NCBI GenBank assembly: GCA_002419365.1 | Contig: DIGA01000015.1 | Span: forward strand, 1 to 14,400 | Source of the DNA: Mageeibacillus sp. UBA5734 | GTDB lineage: Bacteria; Bacillota; Clostridia; Saccharofermentanales; UBA5734 | Length of the DNA stretch: 14,400 nucleotides | Direction of reading: 5' to 3' | In this document: positions 1 to 6,691 of the stretch, piece after piece | Numbering within the stretch: position 1 is the stretch's first letter | Layout of the letters: each line of letters opens with the position of its first letter | Position numbers and translations under genes: made by a program | Notes under the pieces: generated by a model | What the model was told of the DNA's origin: nothing | Seen by the model: the letters and a program-made list of their open reading frames with translations, nothing else | The model's database searches: none

Positions 1-38
1 ACTAGGCTGCTTAACCAGCGAAACACCCGTGTCACAGC

Positions 39-74
39 AAAGACCCCTCCAGACGAAAGTCCGGAAGGGTCTTT
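39..74. terminator. Candidate bidirectional intrinsic terminator
   Basis: The arms AAAGACCC (39-46) and GGGTCTTT (67-74) are perfectly complementary. Inside them a TCC/GGA step and a GAC/GTC step close on a GAAA tetraloop, giving a long hairpin with two small mismatches. The T-run after the stem is short on both strands (about 4 T on plus, 3 on minus), so termination efficiency is uncertain. It lies 18 bp past the stop of the minus-strand efflux operon and would end that transcript. It could also end a plus-strand gene lying before the window. Bases 1-38 hold nothing I can assign. Confidence 0.6.
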
Positions 75-92
75 TGTGCGTATCGTCAACAT

Positions 93-533
93 TCAAATAT
101 TCGTGAGCTTGTTATAAGCTTTTTCGCTGAGTTGCTTTAACCCGATGACCGTGAAAACATCATTGAATGCAGCCATGCTGTTGAATTTGAGATGGGTACC
201 GGGAACCAGGCCGGTGTCCAGGTCGACCTTGAGATAGGGGAAGATGTCATCCCGGCCAATGTAGTCCGGGTAGGTTTTGTTACCCTTTTTGGGGTAACAC
301 AGGTATAACAGGCCATCGTCACTCAGCCAATTCTCGTCAGCAGCTTGAAAGACCATTTTTGCCATCTCGTCCAGGGAAAATACGAAGGCAAGAGCAAGGT
401 CATAGGGCTTATGTAAGATCTGACTATCAAACGCGATCCCTTCCAGTTCTGTGACAGGTCCGGGATTCTGGAGCATCAGGCGGTGGGGGAATTTCTCCAG
501 CCGCAGTTTCTTAACCAATGCAGCATCTGCCAA
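93..533 (-). CDS. DUF3052-like small protein, last gene of the efflux operon
   Basis: The product is about 146 residues with no signal peptide or membrane helix, so it should be cytoplasmic. The pattern of a hydrophobic strand (RLMLQNP), then YDLALAFVFSLDEM, an acidic-aromatic helix, DDGLLYLCYPKKGNK and a later IGRDD resembles DUF3052-type proteins, a family without a known reaction that keeps a YPK motif after a strand. The assignment is from memory of the pattern and is moderate. The upstream ATG at 542 lies inside a long Shine-Dalgarno sequence and has no spacing from it. The TTG at 533 has normal spacing, so I choose TTG; the ATG would add three residues. The gene starts about 21 bp after the permease stop, so it is probably co-transcribed with the adaptor, ATPase and permease. 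Nothing in the sequence shows a transport role, and it may only share the promoter. Confidence 0.72.
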   Translation of the reverse strand: MADAALVKKLRLEKFPHRLMLQNPGPVTELEGIAFDSQILHKPYDLALAFVFSLDEMAKMVFQAADENWLSDDGLLYLCYPKKGNKTYPDYIGRDDIFPYLKVDLDTGLVPGTHLKFNSMAAFNDVFTVIGLKQLSEKAYNKLTNI

Positions 534-535
534 AT

Positions 536-549
536 GGATCATCTCCTTT
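536..549 (-). promoter_or_regulatory. Extended Shine-Dalgarno that decides a TTG start
   Basis: On the minus strand this reads AAAGGAGATGATCC. It matches the full complement of the usual 16S 3' end (AAAGGAGGTGATCC) at 13 of 14 positions. The ATG inside it is therefore probably part of the ribosome binding site. The first in-frame start codon at a proper distance is TTG at 533-531, nine bases after GGAG. Confidence 0.65.
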
Positions 550-554
550 GTAGA

Positions 555-1832
555 TTACTCGTAGCGCAGAGCCTCGATCGGGTCGAGCTTGGCTGCCTTG
601 TTGGCAGGATAGTATCCAAAGAAAATGCCGATGGCCATCGAGAATCCAACCGCCAGTGAGATATTGCCGATTGAAGCCCTGGCCGGGGACTCCAGGAAAT
701 AGGCACCAACCGTACCCAGGACAAGGCCAAGTACAATCCCGATTGCCCCGCCGATCAGGCAGATGATCATGGATTCGACGATGAATTGGATCCGGATCGA
801 GCTGTTGGGTGCACCCAGTGCTTTGCGGGTGCCAATCTCGCGGGTCCGTTCGGTGATCGAAACCAGCATGATGTTCATGACACCAATCCCACCTACAAGC
901 AGGGAGATGGCAGCGATCAGGGAAATGGCAATGGTGATTGTACCCAGGACATCGTTAATCGTGTTTGCCATGCTTTCCAAGCTGAAGGCCCGCACAACAT
1001 AGTCAGGATTTTTATCATAATAGAATTTGAAAAAAGCTTCGACCGTAGGTGCAAATGCAACCGCATCTGTCGTGCTGGTCGTCACAAGCGTCAAACTCTG
1101 ATAACCAGCCGAACCGGTGCGATGCAGGGCGGTATTTAACGGGATGTATACCGAGGTGTTCAAATCTGCATCTGCTTCCATGCTGGGATTGAGGGAGGAT
1201 TCTTCGTATTCGTAAACGCCGACAATGGTGTAGCGATCGGCAATGCCTTCAATGACGACATCGATCGTCTGTCCCAGTGGGTTTTGTTTGCCAAACAGAT
1301 TGTCCACCAACTTGTCGGACACGACAGCAACTTTCTTGAATGACTGGGTCTCTTCGGCAGTCAGGAAATGGCCACCCAGGATTGTCAGTTCATTGGCAAC
1401 CGTGAAATCAGCATTGACCCCTGTCAGCGTCAGGTTGGCATAGCGCTGGCCATCCCGGACTTCACCGATTCCGACCGTTTCGGTCAGGCTGATGGCTTCA
1501 ATGCTATCTGGAAATGCGGTTTTCAGATTAGTGAGCATTTCGCTTGTGATCAGGTCTTTGTCTGCGGCGGCATTGCTGCCATTGCGCAGGGCCTGGACAA
1601 ATGCAGGCGCCCGGCTGATGTCGCTCTCTCTGGCCTGGATGGTGACTGCCACATTGCGCGCCCCAAGCGACTGGATATCTTCGCTGATGCTGCCGCTCAG
1701 GGAGTCACCCACAGTCAGGATACCGATGACAGAACCGATGCCGATGATGATACCCAGCATGGTCAGGAGGGCACGCATTTTATTAGCCATCAGGCTGGTG
1801 ATCGCCAGGTGGACATTTTCCCAGAGATTCAT
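555..1832 (-). CDS. MacB/YknZ-type ABC transporter permease (FtsX domain)
   Basis: This 425-residue membrane protein has the full MacB layout: a short cytoplasmic start, TM1 at about 21-41, an extracytoplasmic MacB_PCD-type domain at about 45-290, then three helices at about 298-323, 347-380 and 390-408. The loop ITERTREIGTRKALGA (about 326-341) is the usual coupling segment contacting the ATPase, and the C-terminal DPIEALRYE is a typical family end. In this family a permease dimer moves substrates (peptides, antibiotics, lipids or toxins) outward by a lever mechanism without a conventional channel. The ATG overlaps the ATPase stop as ATGA, with no strong ribosome site, so translation is probably coupled. 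The neighbours make it the YknZ partner of an YknX-like adaptor and YknY-like ATPase. The substrate cannot be read from sequence. Confidence 0.93.
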   Translation of the reverse strand: MNLWENVHLAITSLMANKMRALLTMLGIIIGIGSVIGILTVGDSLSGSISEDIQSLGARNVAVTIQARESDISRAPAFVQALRNGSNAAADKDLITSEMLTNLKTAFPDSIEAISLTETVGIGEVRDGQRYANLTLTGVNADFTVANELTILGGHFLTAEETQSFKKVAVVSDKLVDNLFGKQNPLGQTIDVVIEGIADRYTIVGVYEYEESSLNPSMEADADLNTSVYIPLNTALHRTGSAGYQSLTLVTTSTTDAVAFAPTVEAFFKFYYDKNPDYVVRAFSLESMANTINDVLGTITIAISLIAAISLLVGGIGVMNIMLVSITERTREIGTRKALGAPNSSIRIQFIVESMIICLIGGAIGIVLGLVLGTVGAYFLESPARASIGNISLAVGFSMAIGIFFGYYPANKAAKLDPIEALRYE

Positions 1833-2536
1833 GCGTGGCTCGCCCCCTTTCGGTCATCAATGATCTGGCCATCACGCAGGGTGACGACGCGGTCGGTTTC
1901 TTTCGCCAAATCTGGGCTATGCGTGATCAGGACAATGGTCTTGCCTTGCTCCTCGTGCAGCCGGTGGAAGATATCCATGACCATCCGTTCGGTCGCGGAG
2001 TCCAGATTGCCCGTAGGCTCATCTGCCAAAAGGATCGCCGGATCGTTGGCCATGGCCCGGGCAATGGCGACACGTTGCTTCTGGCCACCGGACAATTCGT
2101 TCGGCTGGTGGCGGGCGCGGTCGGTCATGTCGACCATGGCCATCAGTTCCTTGGCCCGTTCGTGACGCTCATGGCGGGAGAAACCGGCATAAAGCATGGG
2201 CAATTCAACATTGTGGATCGCCGTGGAGCGGGCAATCAGGTTGAAATTCTGGAAAATAAAGCCGATCTTGTGGTTGCGGATGCGGGACAACTCGCGGTCG
2301 TGCAGCGTATTGATCGCCACGTCATCGAGCGAATAGGAGCCGCTGGTCGGCCGGTCGAGCACGCCAATGATGTTCATGAGGGTCGATTTGCCGGACCCGG
2401 AGGCTCCGACAATGGCGACAAACTCGCCACGCCGGATCTCCAGGTTGATTCCGTGCAGGACTTCGAACTCGTTGGGGTGGCCAATGAAATAACTTTTGCG
2501 CACCTCACGAAGCTCGATCATGTTGTCAGATGCCAT
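1829..2536 (-). CDS. ABC transporter ATPase, MacB/LolD/YknY type
   Basis: The 235-residue nucleotide-binding protein has Walker A GASGSGKS (44-51), Q-loop Gln96 in FIFQNFNL, signature LSGGQKQR (148-155), Walker B ILLADEP with catalytic Glu173, D-loop GNLDS and switch His206. FIFQNFNL and ADEPTGNLDS are typical of the exporter-associated MacB/LolD/FtsE group. It should hydrolyse ATP on the cytoplasmic face to drive the adjacent permease. The ATG at 2536 is supported by GGAGG about seven bases upstream. An in-frame extension upstream would run through the adaptor gene in another frame and is rejected. Only one base separates it from the adaptor stop, and it overlaps the permease start, so the three are one translation unit. 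Confidence 0.95.
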   Translation of the reverse strand: MASDNMIELREVRKSYFIGHPNEFEVLHGINLEIRRGEFVAIVGASGSGKSTLMNIIGVLDRPTSGSYSLDDVAINTLHDRELSRIRNHKIGFIFQNFNLIARSTAIHNVELPMLYAGFSRHERHERAKELMAMVDMTDRARHQPNELSGGQKQRVAIARAMANDPAILLADEPTGNLDSATERMVMDIFHRLHEEQGKTIVLITHSPDLAKETDRVVTLRDGQIIDDRKGASHA

Positions 2537-2537
2537 T

Positions 2538-4271
2538 TCAGCCTCCAAAGGGACCGGCAGGCATGCTGGAATTGGCGACGTTCTTGCCTTCGGGATCATT
2601 GAGGACCACAAGGCCCGGCTGGACCTCCGGCCCGCTGATTTCGACAAAATAATCGGTTTCCATACCGACGGTCACCGGTACTTCATAACGGGTCACGCCA
2701 TCTTCACGCAACGCCATCACGATGGTCTGGCCAGCTGCATTGGTGGTGATCGCGTCATAGGGTACAGCAATCGTGGCCGGACGGCTTTCGAGAACGATCG
2801 TCAGCTTGGCATTCATGCCAATCCGGAGACGCTCGTCGGGCTGGTCGATCCGGACAGTAACAGTAAAGTCACCATCAGTGTTGATCGCAGTCGGTGATAT
2901 GCGATCAACGGTGCCACTGAGGATGTCCGAGCCGGTGGCGTCGGTCGTGAACTGGACGGCTTGCCCTTCTTTAATCAGGGGTATGTCATACTCGGCCACG
3001 GTGGTGGAAAGCTCGAGGGATTCAGTGTCCTGGATGACGAACATCGCGCCATTGGCCCGGACGCCAAGCGTTGCCAGGACTTCCGTGATGGTACCGCTGA
3101 CGGGGGCTGTGACCGTGGCGTCCTCCAGATTGTTCCTGGCTGTCGTCAGCTGGCTTTCGATCGACGTTGTGCTATCGGACAGTTTCGTATTGGTCAGGGC
3201 ATCGTTCCGGGACTGGATGGTCAGATTGTTGCTGCGCTGGATATTTTCCAGGTTCTTGACCGCCTGGTCATAGAGATTGTACTTGGTAACGAAAGCGGTG
3301 GCATAGGTGTCGTAGACATCATCGTACGCTTCTTCGAATTCGTCTTCCCAGATGTCATCCTCGACGTCTTCGTAAATGTTGTCGTAGTCGGACTGGGCCT
3401 GGTCGAGGGCAATCTTAAGTGTTGCCAGGTCAGAACGCTTTGTTTCAAGGGCTGCTTTCAAAGATGTGACCTCACTTTCAAGGTCTGCTAATTCATCTTC
3501 AAGCACGTCAAGTTCTGCTTGCAGTGTTGTGACTTCTTCCGGTGTTGCAGCCGCCAGAATTTCAGCGTTTTTGACTGCGATTTCAACTTCCTTTGCAGTA
3601 ACCAAGGATTCTGCAGAGACAATATCTGCCTCCAGCGCATTGATTTCCGCCTGCTTACTATTGACAGCCGTCTGGGCTGCAGATACGACCGCTCTGGCAT
3701 TCACCACTTTTGTATTGGACGCTACTGCCGCATCGGCCGCCGGTCCGGCGCTGCCGCTAGCCTTGTCATCAGCCTCATGCTTCAATCGCTCGATATCCTT
3801 GGCTGCCTCATCGATGGCATCCTGGTAGGTTTTGGTATCGAGGGCCAGCTGATCCTTGGCATTGGCCACGTTACGCTGCGCCTGGCTGATCTGGGCGCTC
3901 TGCAAACTGGATGTGGTGCCCAGCGTTTTTTCCAGGTCTGCAATGCTTTGTGCGATGTCGCGGGTGTCCAGCTGGGCCAGGAAATCGCCGGCAGCGACCT
4001 TGTCACCGACCTCAACGGCCAGTTCAGTGACTTTGTAGGCGAGCTGGGTATAGACCGTATGTGTGTCGGTGCTCTGGACCACACCCTTGGTCGTGATCAC
4101 ACGATCGAGGTCCTTCTGCTTGAGGACCGTGACATTGGTTTCCGGTTTGGCTGTGGATCCGCCCTGTCGGGTCAGGAAGACGGCACTGCCGATACCAGCG
4201 ACAAGAGCCACCACGATCAGGATAACCAAACCTTTGCGGTGCCTGCCCAGGAAAAGTGAAAATCTGCTCAC
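2538..4271 (-). CDS. HlyD/YknX-type membrane-fusion adaptor with a very long coiled coil
   Basis: About 577 residues from a GTG start, preceded by GGAGGAG at good spacing; a TTG 15 bases upstream lies in the ribosome site and is rejected. Residues about 10-14 are basic and about 15-33 form one membrane anchor. Two lipoyl-like half motifs follow, at about 70-102 (VEVGDKVAAGDFLAQLD) and 385-399 (ATVTAPVSGTITEV). They are split by roughly 270 residues predicted to be mostly helical coiled coil. A beta-barrel/membrane-proximal part (about 420-560) and a short Gly-rich tail end it. Adaptors of this type link a MacB-like permease to the outside. In a Gram-positive cell this would form an extracellular assembly without TolC. 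Odd points are the length, a strongly acidic aromatic patch (about 297-323) and a more AT-rich codon pattern in the middle of the coiled coil. Confidence 0.92.
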   Translation of the reverse strand: MSRFSLFLGRHRKGLVILIVVALVAGIGSAVFLTRQGGSTAKPETNVTVLKQKDLDRVITTKGVVQSTDTHTVYTQLAYKVTELAVEVGDKVAAGDFLAQLDTRDIAQSIADLEKTLGTTSSLQSAQISQAQRNVANAKDQLALDTKTYQDAIDEAAKDIERLKHEADDKASGSAGPAADAAVASNTKVVNARAVVSAAQTAVNSKQAEINALEADIVSAESLVTAKEVEIAVKNAEILAAATPEEVTTLQAELDVLEDELADLESEVTSLKAALETKRSDLATLKIALDQAQSDYDNIYEDVEDDIWEDEFEEAYDDVYDTYATAFVTKYNLYDQAVKNLENIQRSNNLTIQSRNDALTNTKLSDSTTSIESQLTTARNNLEDATVTAPVSGTITEVLATLGVRANGAMFVIQDTESLELSTTVAEYDIPLIKEGQAVQFTTDATGSDILSGTVDRISPTAINTDGDFTVTVRIDQPDERLRIGMNAKLTIVLESRPATIAVPYDAITTNAAGQTIVMALREDGVTRYEVPVTVGMETDYFVEISGPEVQPGLVVLNDPEGKNVANSSMPAGPFGG

Positions 4272-4288
4272 AATTGACTCCTCCAATT
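4272..4288 (-). repeat. Small inverted repeat around the adaptor ribosome binding site
   Basis: On the minus strand AATTG and CAATT flank the heptamer GAGGAGT, which contains the Shine-Dalgarno of the adaptor. The GTG start follows directly. In RNA the arms could form a weak five-pair hairpin exposing the ribosome site in the loop. Four of five pairs are A-U, so the structure would be unstable and may be chance. Confidence 0.3.
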
Positions 4289-4378
4289 AACTGCTGTTGT
4301 CTTGTGGACCTTAAGCGTGCCAGACTTTGGTAAACTCGAGATAAACAATCCGATCCTTCCGGGGTCAGCCCGCAGCCT

Positions 4379-4393
4379 GTTCATCACCTGAAC
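4379..4393. promoter_or_regulatory. Perfect inverted repeat in the divergent control region
   Basis: GTTCA and TGAAC are separated by five bases, a dyad of the size bound by dimeric regulators. It lies between the efflux operon and the response-regulator gene, just beside the direct repeat. Five-base arms can arise by chance, so a regulatory role is only suggested by position. Confidence 0.3.
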
Positions 4394-4397
4394 GTGC

Positions 4398-4417
4398 GAG
4401 TTGATCTTGAGTTGATC
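4398..4417. promoter_or_regulatory. Tandem 9-bp direct repeat, candidate OmpR-family operator
   Basis: Two perfect copies of GAGTTGATC are separated by TT, giving an 11-bp period. OmpR/PhoB-family regulators typically bind head-to-tail half-sites spaced by about one helical turn, and the gene starting 88 bp downstream encodes one. The repeat lies between the divergent efflux and two-component operons, so one site could control both. No convincing -10/-35 pair was found. TTGACT at 4434-4439 is a possible -35 but lacks a good -10 at 16-18 bp. The rest of 4289-4504 holds nothing else I can support. Confidence 0.5.
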
Positions 4418-4504
4418 ATTCAGGCTTACGCTTTTGACTACATAGTTTACAGCAATAATGGACATAAATCAGAAACACTCGAAACAAGAAAGGGCCGGTG
4501 AGCC

Positions 4505-5179
4505 ATGTTTAATATTCTGGTAGCCGAAGATGACACCAATACACGGAAATGGCTTGCAGCTGTTCTCCGCGCCAATGGCTTCAATCCGATCTTGGCTGAG
4601 GATGGGCAGGCCGCTCTGGATCTGCTGGATCATTACCCGGTTGACCTGTTGATTGCTGACATCATGATGCCCAATTTAGACGGGCTGAACCTGACCCGCC
4701 AGCTGCGCGCCAGTGGTTCGACTTTACCGGTCCTGATGCTGACAGCCCTCCAGATGCCGGAGAACAAGCGGCAGGGCTTTCTTGTCGGTACCGATGACTA
4801 CATGGTCAAACCGGTCGATGATGAGGAAATGATCCTTCGGATCCGCGCACTGCTCCGGCGGGCCCGGATCGTCAGTGAACGCCGCCTCACGATCGGGCCG
4901 GTGCTCCTGGACTATGACGCCCTGTCAGTCAGCCGGGAGGGCCAGAGCCAGACTCTGCCCCAGAAGGAGTTTTATCTCCTGTTCAAGCTGCTTTCGTATC
5001 CGGATGTCATCTTCACCCGGCTCCAGCTGATGGATGAAATCTGGGGCATGGATTCCGAGACGGACGACCGGACCGTCAATGTCCACATCAACCGCCTGCG
5101 CGAACGGTTTGGCAGCTGGCCGGAGTTCGAAATCATCACGGTCCGTGGCTTGGGCTACAAAGCTGTCAAGCACTCATGA
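4505..5179 (+). CDS. OmpR-family two-component response regulator
   Basis: The 224-residue protein has an N-terminal receiver domain (about 1-118) with acidic residues Glu8-Asp9-Asp10, phosphoacceptor Asp52 in LLIADIMMP, Thr80 and Lys102 in the MVKP motif. A winged-helix DNA-binding domain follows (about 128-222), with the family ending VNVHINRLRERF...ITVRGLGYKA. It should be phosphorylated by the kinase encoded directly after it and then bind tandem direct repeats. The ATG follows a modest ribosome site (AAGGGCCGGTG region). Its stop overlaps the kinase start as ATGA. The divergent efflux operon and the 11-bp-period repeat in between make that operon and its own promoter the obvious targets. 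This link is inferred from layout only. Confidence 0.95.
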   Translation: MFNILVAEDDTNTRKWLAAVLRANGFNPILAEDGQAALDLLDHYPVDLLIADIMMPNLDGLNLTRQLRASGSTLPVLMLTALQMPENKRQGFLVGTDDYMVKPVDDEEMILRIRALLRRARIVSERRLTIGPVLLDYDALSVSREGQSQTLPQKEFYLLFKLLSYPDVIFTRLQLMDEIWGMDSETDDRTVNVHINRLRERFGSWPEFEIITVRGLGYKAVKHS

Positions 5180-6306
5180 GAAACGGGAAGAGACAACTGA
5201 AGAACCCTGGCAACAGCCGAGTGGCCTGGCGGAAAAAAATCCCATCCATGGTCCTGGCTCTGACCTTTTTTGTGTTTGGCATCCTGGTTGTGACAGTCCT
5301 GCTGATTGGACTTGTTGCGGGTGCCCTGATCCATTTCGACTTGGTTTCATTCCGTGGCGAAAGCCATGGCGGATTGCTGAGCGGCCTGATCATGCTGATG
5401 ATCTTCAGTGTCGTCATCGGCACTTCGCTGGTGGCCATTCTCGGCCATGTGCCCCTGCGGCCGATCCGCAAACTGAAAAAGGCCATGCGCGAGGTGGCCA
5501 GCGGCAATTTCGCCGTCCGGGTCAGCCCCTGTCCGGTCCCCGAACTCAACGAGCTGATCGACGATTTCAACACCATGACCGAGGAGCTGGGCAGTGTCGA
5601 GGCCTTGCGCAAAGATTTCATCAACAACTTTTCCCATGAATTCCGCACCCCAATCGTCTCCATCAAAGGCTTTGCCAAGCTCCTGCGCACCGGCACGCTC
5701 AGTGCATCCGAGCAGGCCGAATACCTCGACATCATCATCGATGAATCCGACCGGCTGGTCCAGCTGTCGAGCAATGTCCTCGCCCTGTCCCGCCTGGAGA
5801 ATCAATCCACGGTGACCGGGCAGACCACCTTTCTGCTCGACGAGCAGATTCGCCACTGCATCCTGCTTTTAGAGCCGCAATGGCAAAGCAAGAAACTCCA
5901 AGTCGATGTCGAACTCGAACCACTTGAATGTCATGCTAATGAAGAACTCATGCGCCAGGTCTGGCTCAACCTGATCGGCAATGCCATCAAATTCACACCC
6001 TCCGGTGGACAGATCCAGATCCGCAACAGCAGAGCTGGCCATGTCACGGTCTCTGATACGGGAATCGGCATGGACGAGCAGACCCGGGCCAGGATTTTCG
6101 AGCAATTCTACCAGGGTGACACGGCACATGCGATCAAAGGCAACGGACTTGGTCTGGCCCTGGTGAAACGGATTCTCGATCTCTGCGGAGCTGAAATCGA
6201 GGTCAGCAGTGAACTTGGCAAGGGATCTGCTTTTACGGTCATTTTGCCTGAAAGCATGCTGCCACGAAGTGACGAAATGAAGCCTGCTGAAAATGAGACT
6301 TGGTAA
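5176..6306 (+). CDS. Sensor histidine kinase with minimal extracellular loop
   Basis: The 376-residue kinase has a basic start, two membrane helices at about 26-51 and 67-90, a HAMP linker (about 91-143), a HisKA domain with phospho-accepting His154 in NFSHEFRTP, and a HATPase domain. The latter shows N-box Asn269, G1 DTGIGM (294-299), an F-box (IFEQFYQ) and G2 GNGLGLALV (322-330). Only about 15 residues lie between the helices, too few for a normal sensor domain. Such intramembrane-sensing kinases (BceS/LiaS-like in topology) often sense the membrane or a partner transporter, commonly an antimicrobial-peptide ABC system. The efflux operon on the other side of the control region is therefore a candidate partner as well as target. 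The ligand is unknown. Confidence 0.95.
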   Translation: MRNGKRQLKNPGNSRVAWRKKIPSMVLALTFFVFGILVVTVLLIGLVAGALIHFDLVSFRGESHGGLLSGLIMLMIFSVVIGTSLVAILGHVPLRPIRKLKKAMREVASGNFAVRVSPCPVPELNELIDDFNTMTEELGSVEALRKDFINNFSHEFRTPIVSIKGFAKLLRTGTLSASEQAEYLDIIIDESDRLVQLSSNVLALSRLENQSTVTGQTTFLLDEQIRHCILLLEPQWQSKKLQVDVELEPLECHANEELMRQVWLNLIGNAIKFTPSGGQIQIRNSRAGHVTVSDTGIGMDEQTRARIFEQFYQGDTAHAIKGNGLGLALVKRILDLCGAEIEVSSELGKGSAFTVILPESMLPRSDEMKPAENETW

Positions 6307-6311
6307 CAGAA

Positions 6312-6326
6312 AGCGCTGGAAGCGCT
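6312..6326. repeat. Tandem AGCGCT palindromes after the kinase gene
   Basis: AGCGCT occurs twice, separated by GGA. Each copy is its own reverse complement, and the pair can also fold as a 6-bp hairpin with a 3-base loop. There is no T-run, so it is unlikely to be an intrinsic terminator. It sits in the 46-bp gap between kinase and zinc-ribbon gene and might stabilise or pause the transcript. Confidence 0.3.
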
Positions 6327-6352
6327 GCTCTAACTTGCGGGGGTACCGTTAG

Positions 6353-6679
6353 ATGTTTTTCATCGGGATCTTTGGCATCGACCACGCCAGCAAAGAGATG
6401 GGCACGGAAAACAATGTCACCTGCCCGGCTTGTGGTGCTTATACTCATTTCAAGCTGCGGAAAGACTATGACTATTTCCACATCTTTTTCATACCCGTGT
6501 TTCGCTGGAATGTTCGCGAATTAGCCCAGGCCCATTGCTGCGGCACCTTGCTGGAACGCGATGGAGAGACGTGGCGAGTCCTCACCAAACGGATGAACAC
6601 TTGTCCTTCGTGTGGCAAGCCGATTGATCCGGAAGCGGGATTCAAGTATTGTCCCTGGTGCAGCCACCCGCTGCGATAA
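6353..6679 (+). CDS. Small zinc-ribbon protein
   Basis: The product is 108 residues with an N-terminal MFFIGIFGID, a first CPAC knuckle (Cys24, Cys27), a hydrophobic aromatic stretch (DYDYFHIFFIPVFRWN, about 38-53), a CC pair (62-63), then a C-terminal ribbon with CPSC (84, 87) and CPWC (100, 103). Eight cysteines suggest two zinc sites: one from the first pair with the CC pair, one from the last two pairs. Short Bacillota proteins with the same MFFIGIFG start and YFHFFFIP-type stretch are known only as zinc-ribbon domain proteins without an assigned role. The aromatic stretch may contact the membrane. It begins 46 bp after the kinase and may be co-transcribed, but nothing ties it to the two-component system. 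GGGGG lies about 11 bases before the ATG. Confidence 0.85.
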   Translation: MFFIGIFGIDHASKEMGTENNVTCPACGAYTHFKLRKDYDYFHIFFIPVFRWNVRELAQAHCCGTLLERDGETWRVLTKRMNTCPSCGKPIDPEAGFKYCPWCSHPLR

Positions 6680-6691
6680 CGCGGACTGCAC
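6658..6691. repeat. Imperfect hairpin in a 12-bp convergent gap
   Basis: GTGCAG (6658-6663) pairs with CTGCAC (6686-6691), and inside them CCGC (6668-6671) pairs with GCGG (6681-6684) across a nine-base loop, with an asymmetric internal loop. It covers the last codons of the zinc-ribbon gene and the gap before the converging yitT-family stop. There is no T-run on either strand, so it is not a standard terminator. It is the only structure I see separating the two converging transcripts. Confidence 0.35.

Noticed and set aside
1..38. 3' end of an upstream plus-strand gene
   Set aside because: All three frames are too short to identify any protein, so nothing can be supported.
1835..2602. 255-codon plus-strand open frame antisense to the ABC ATPase
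   Set aside because: The minus strand carries all ATPase motifs with a good ribosome site; the antisense frame is a GC-bias shadow.
4268..4465. 65-codon minus-strand frame in the control region
   Set aside because: It overlaps the start of the adaptor in another frame, has no ribosome site and crosses the repeats; it could be a leader peptide only if conserved.
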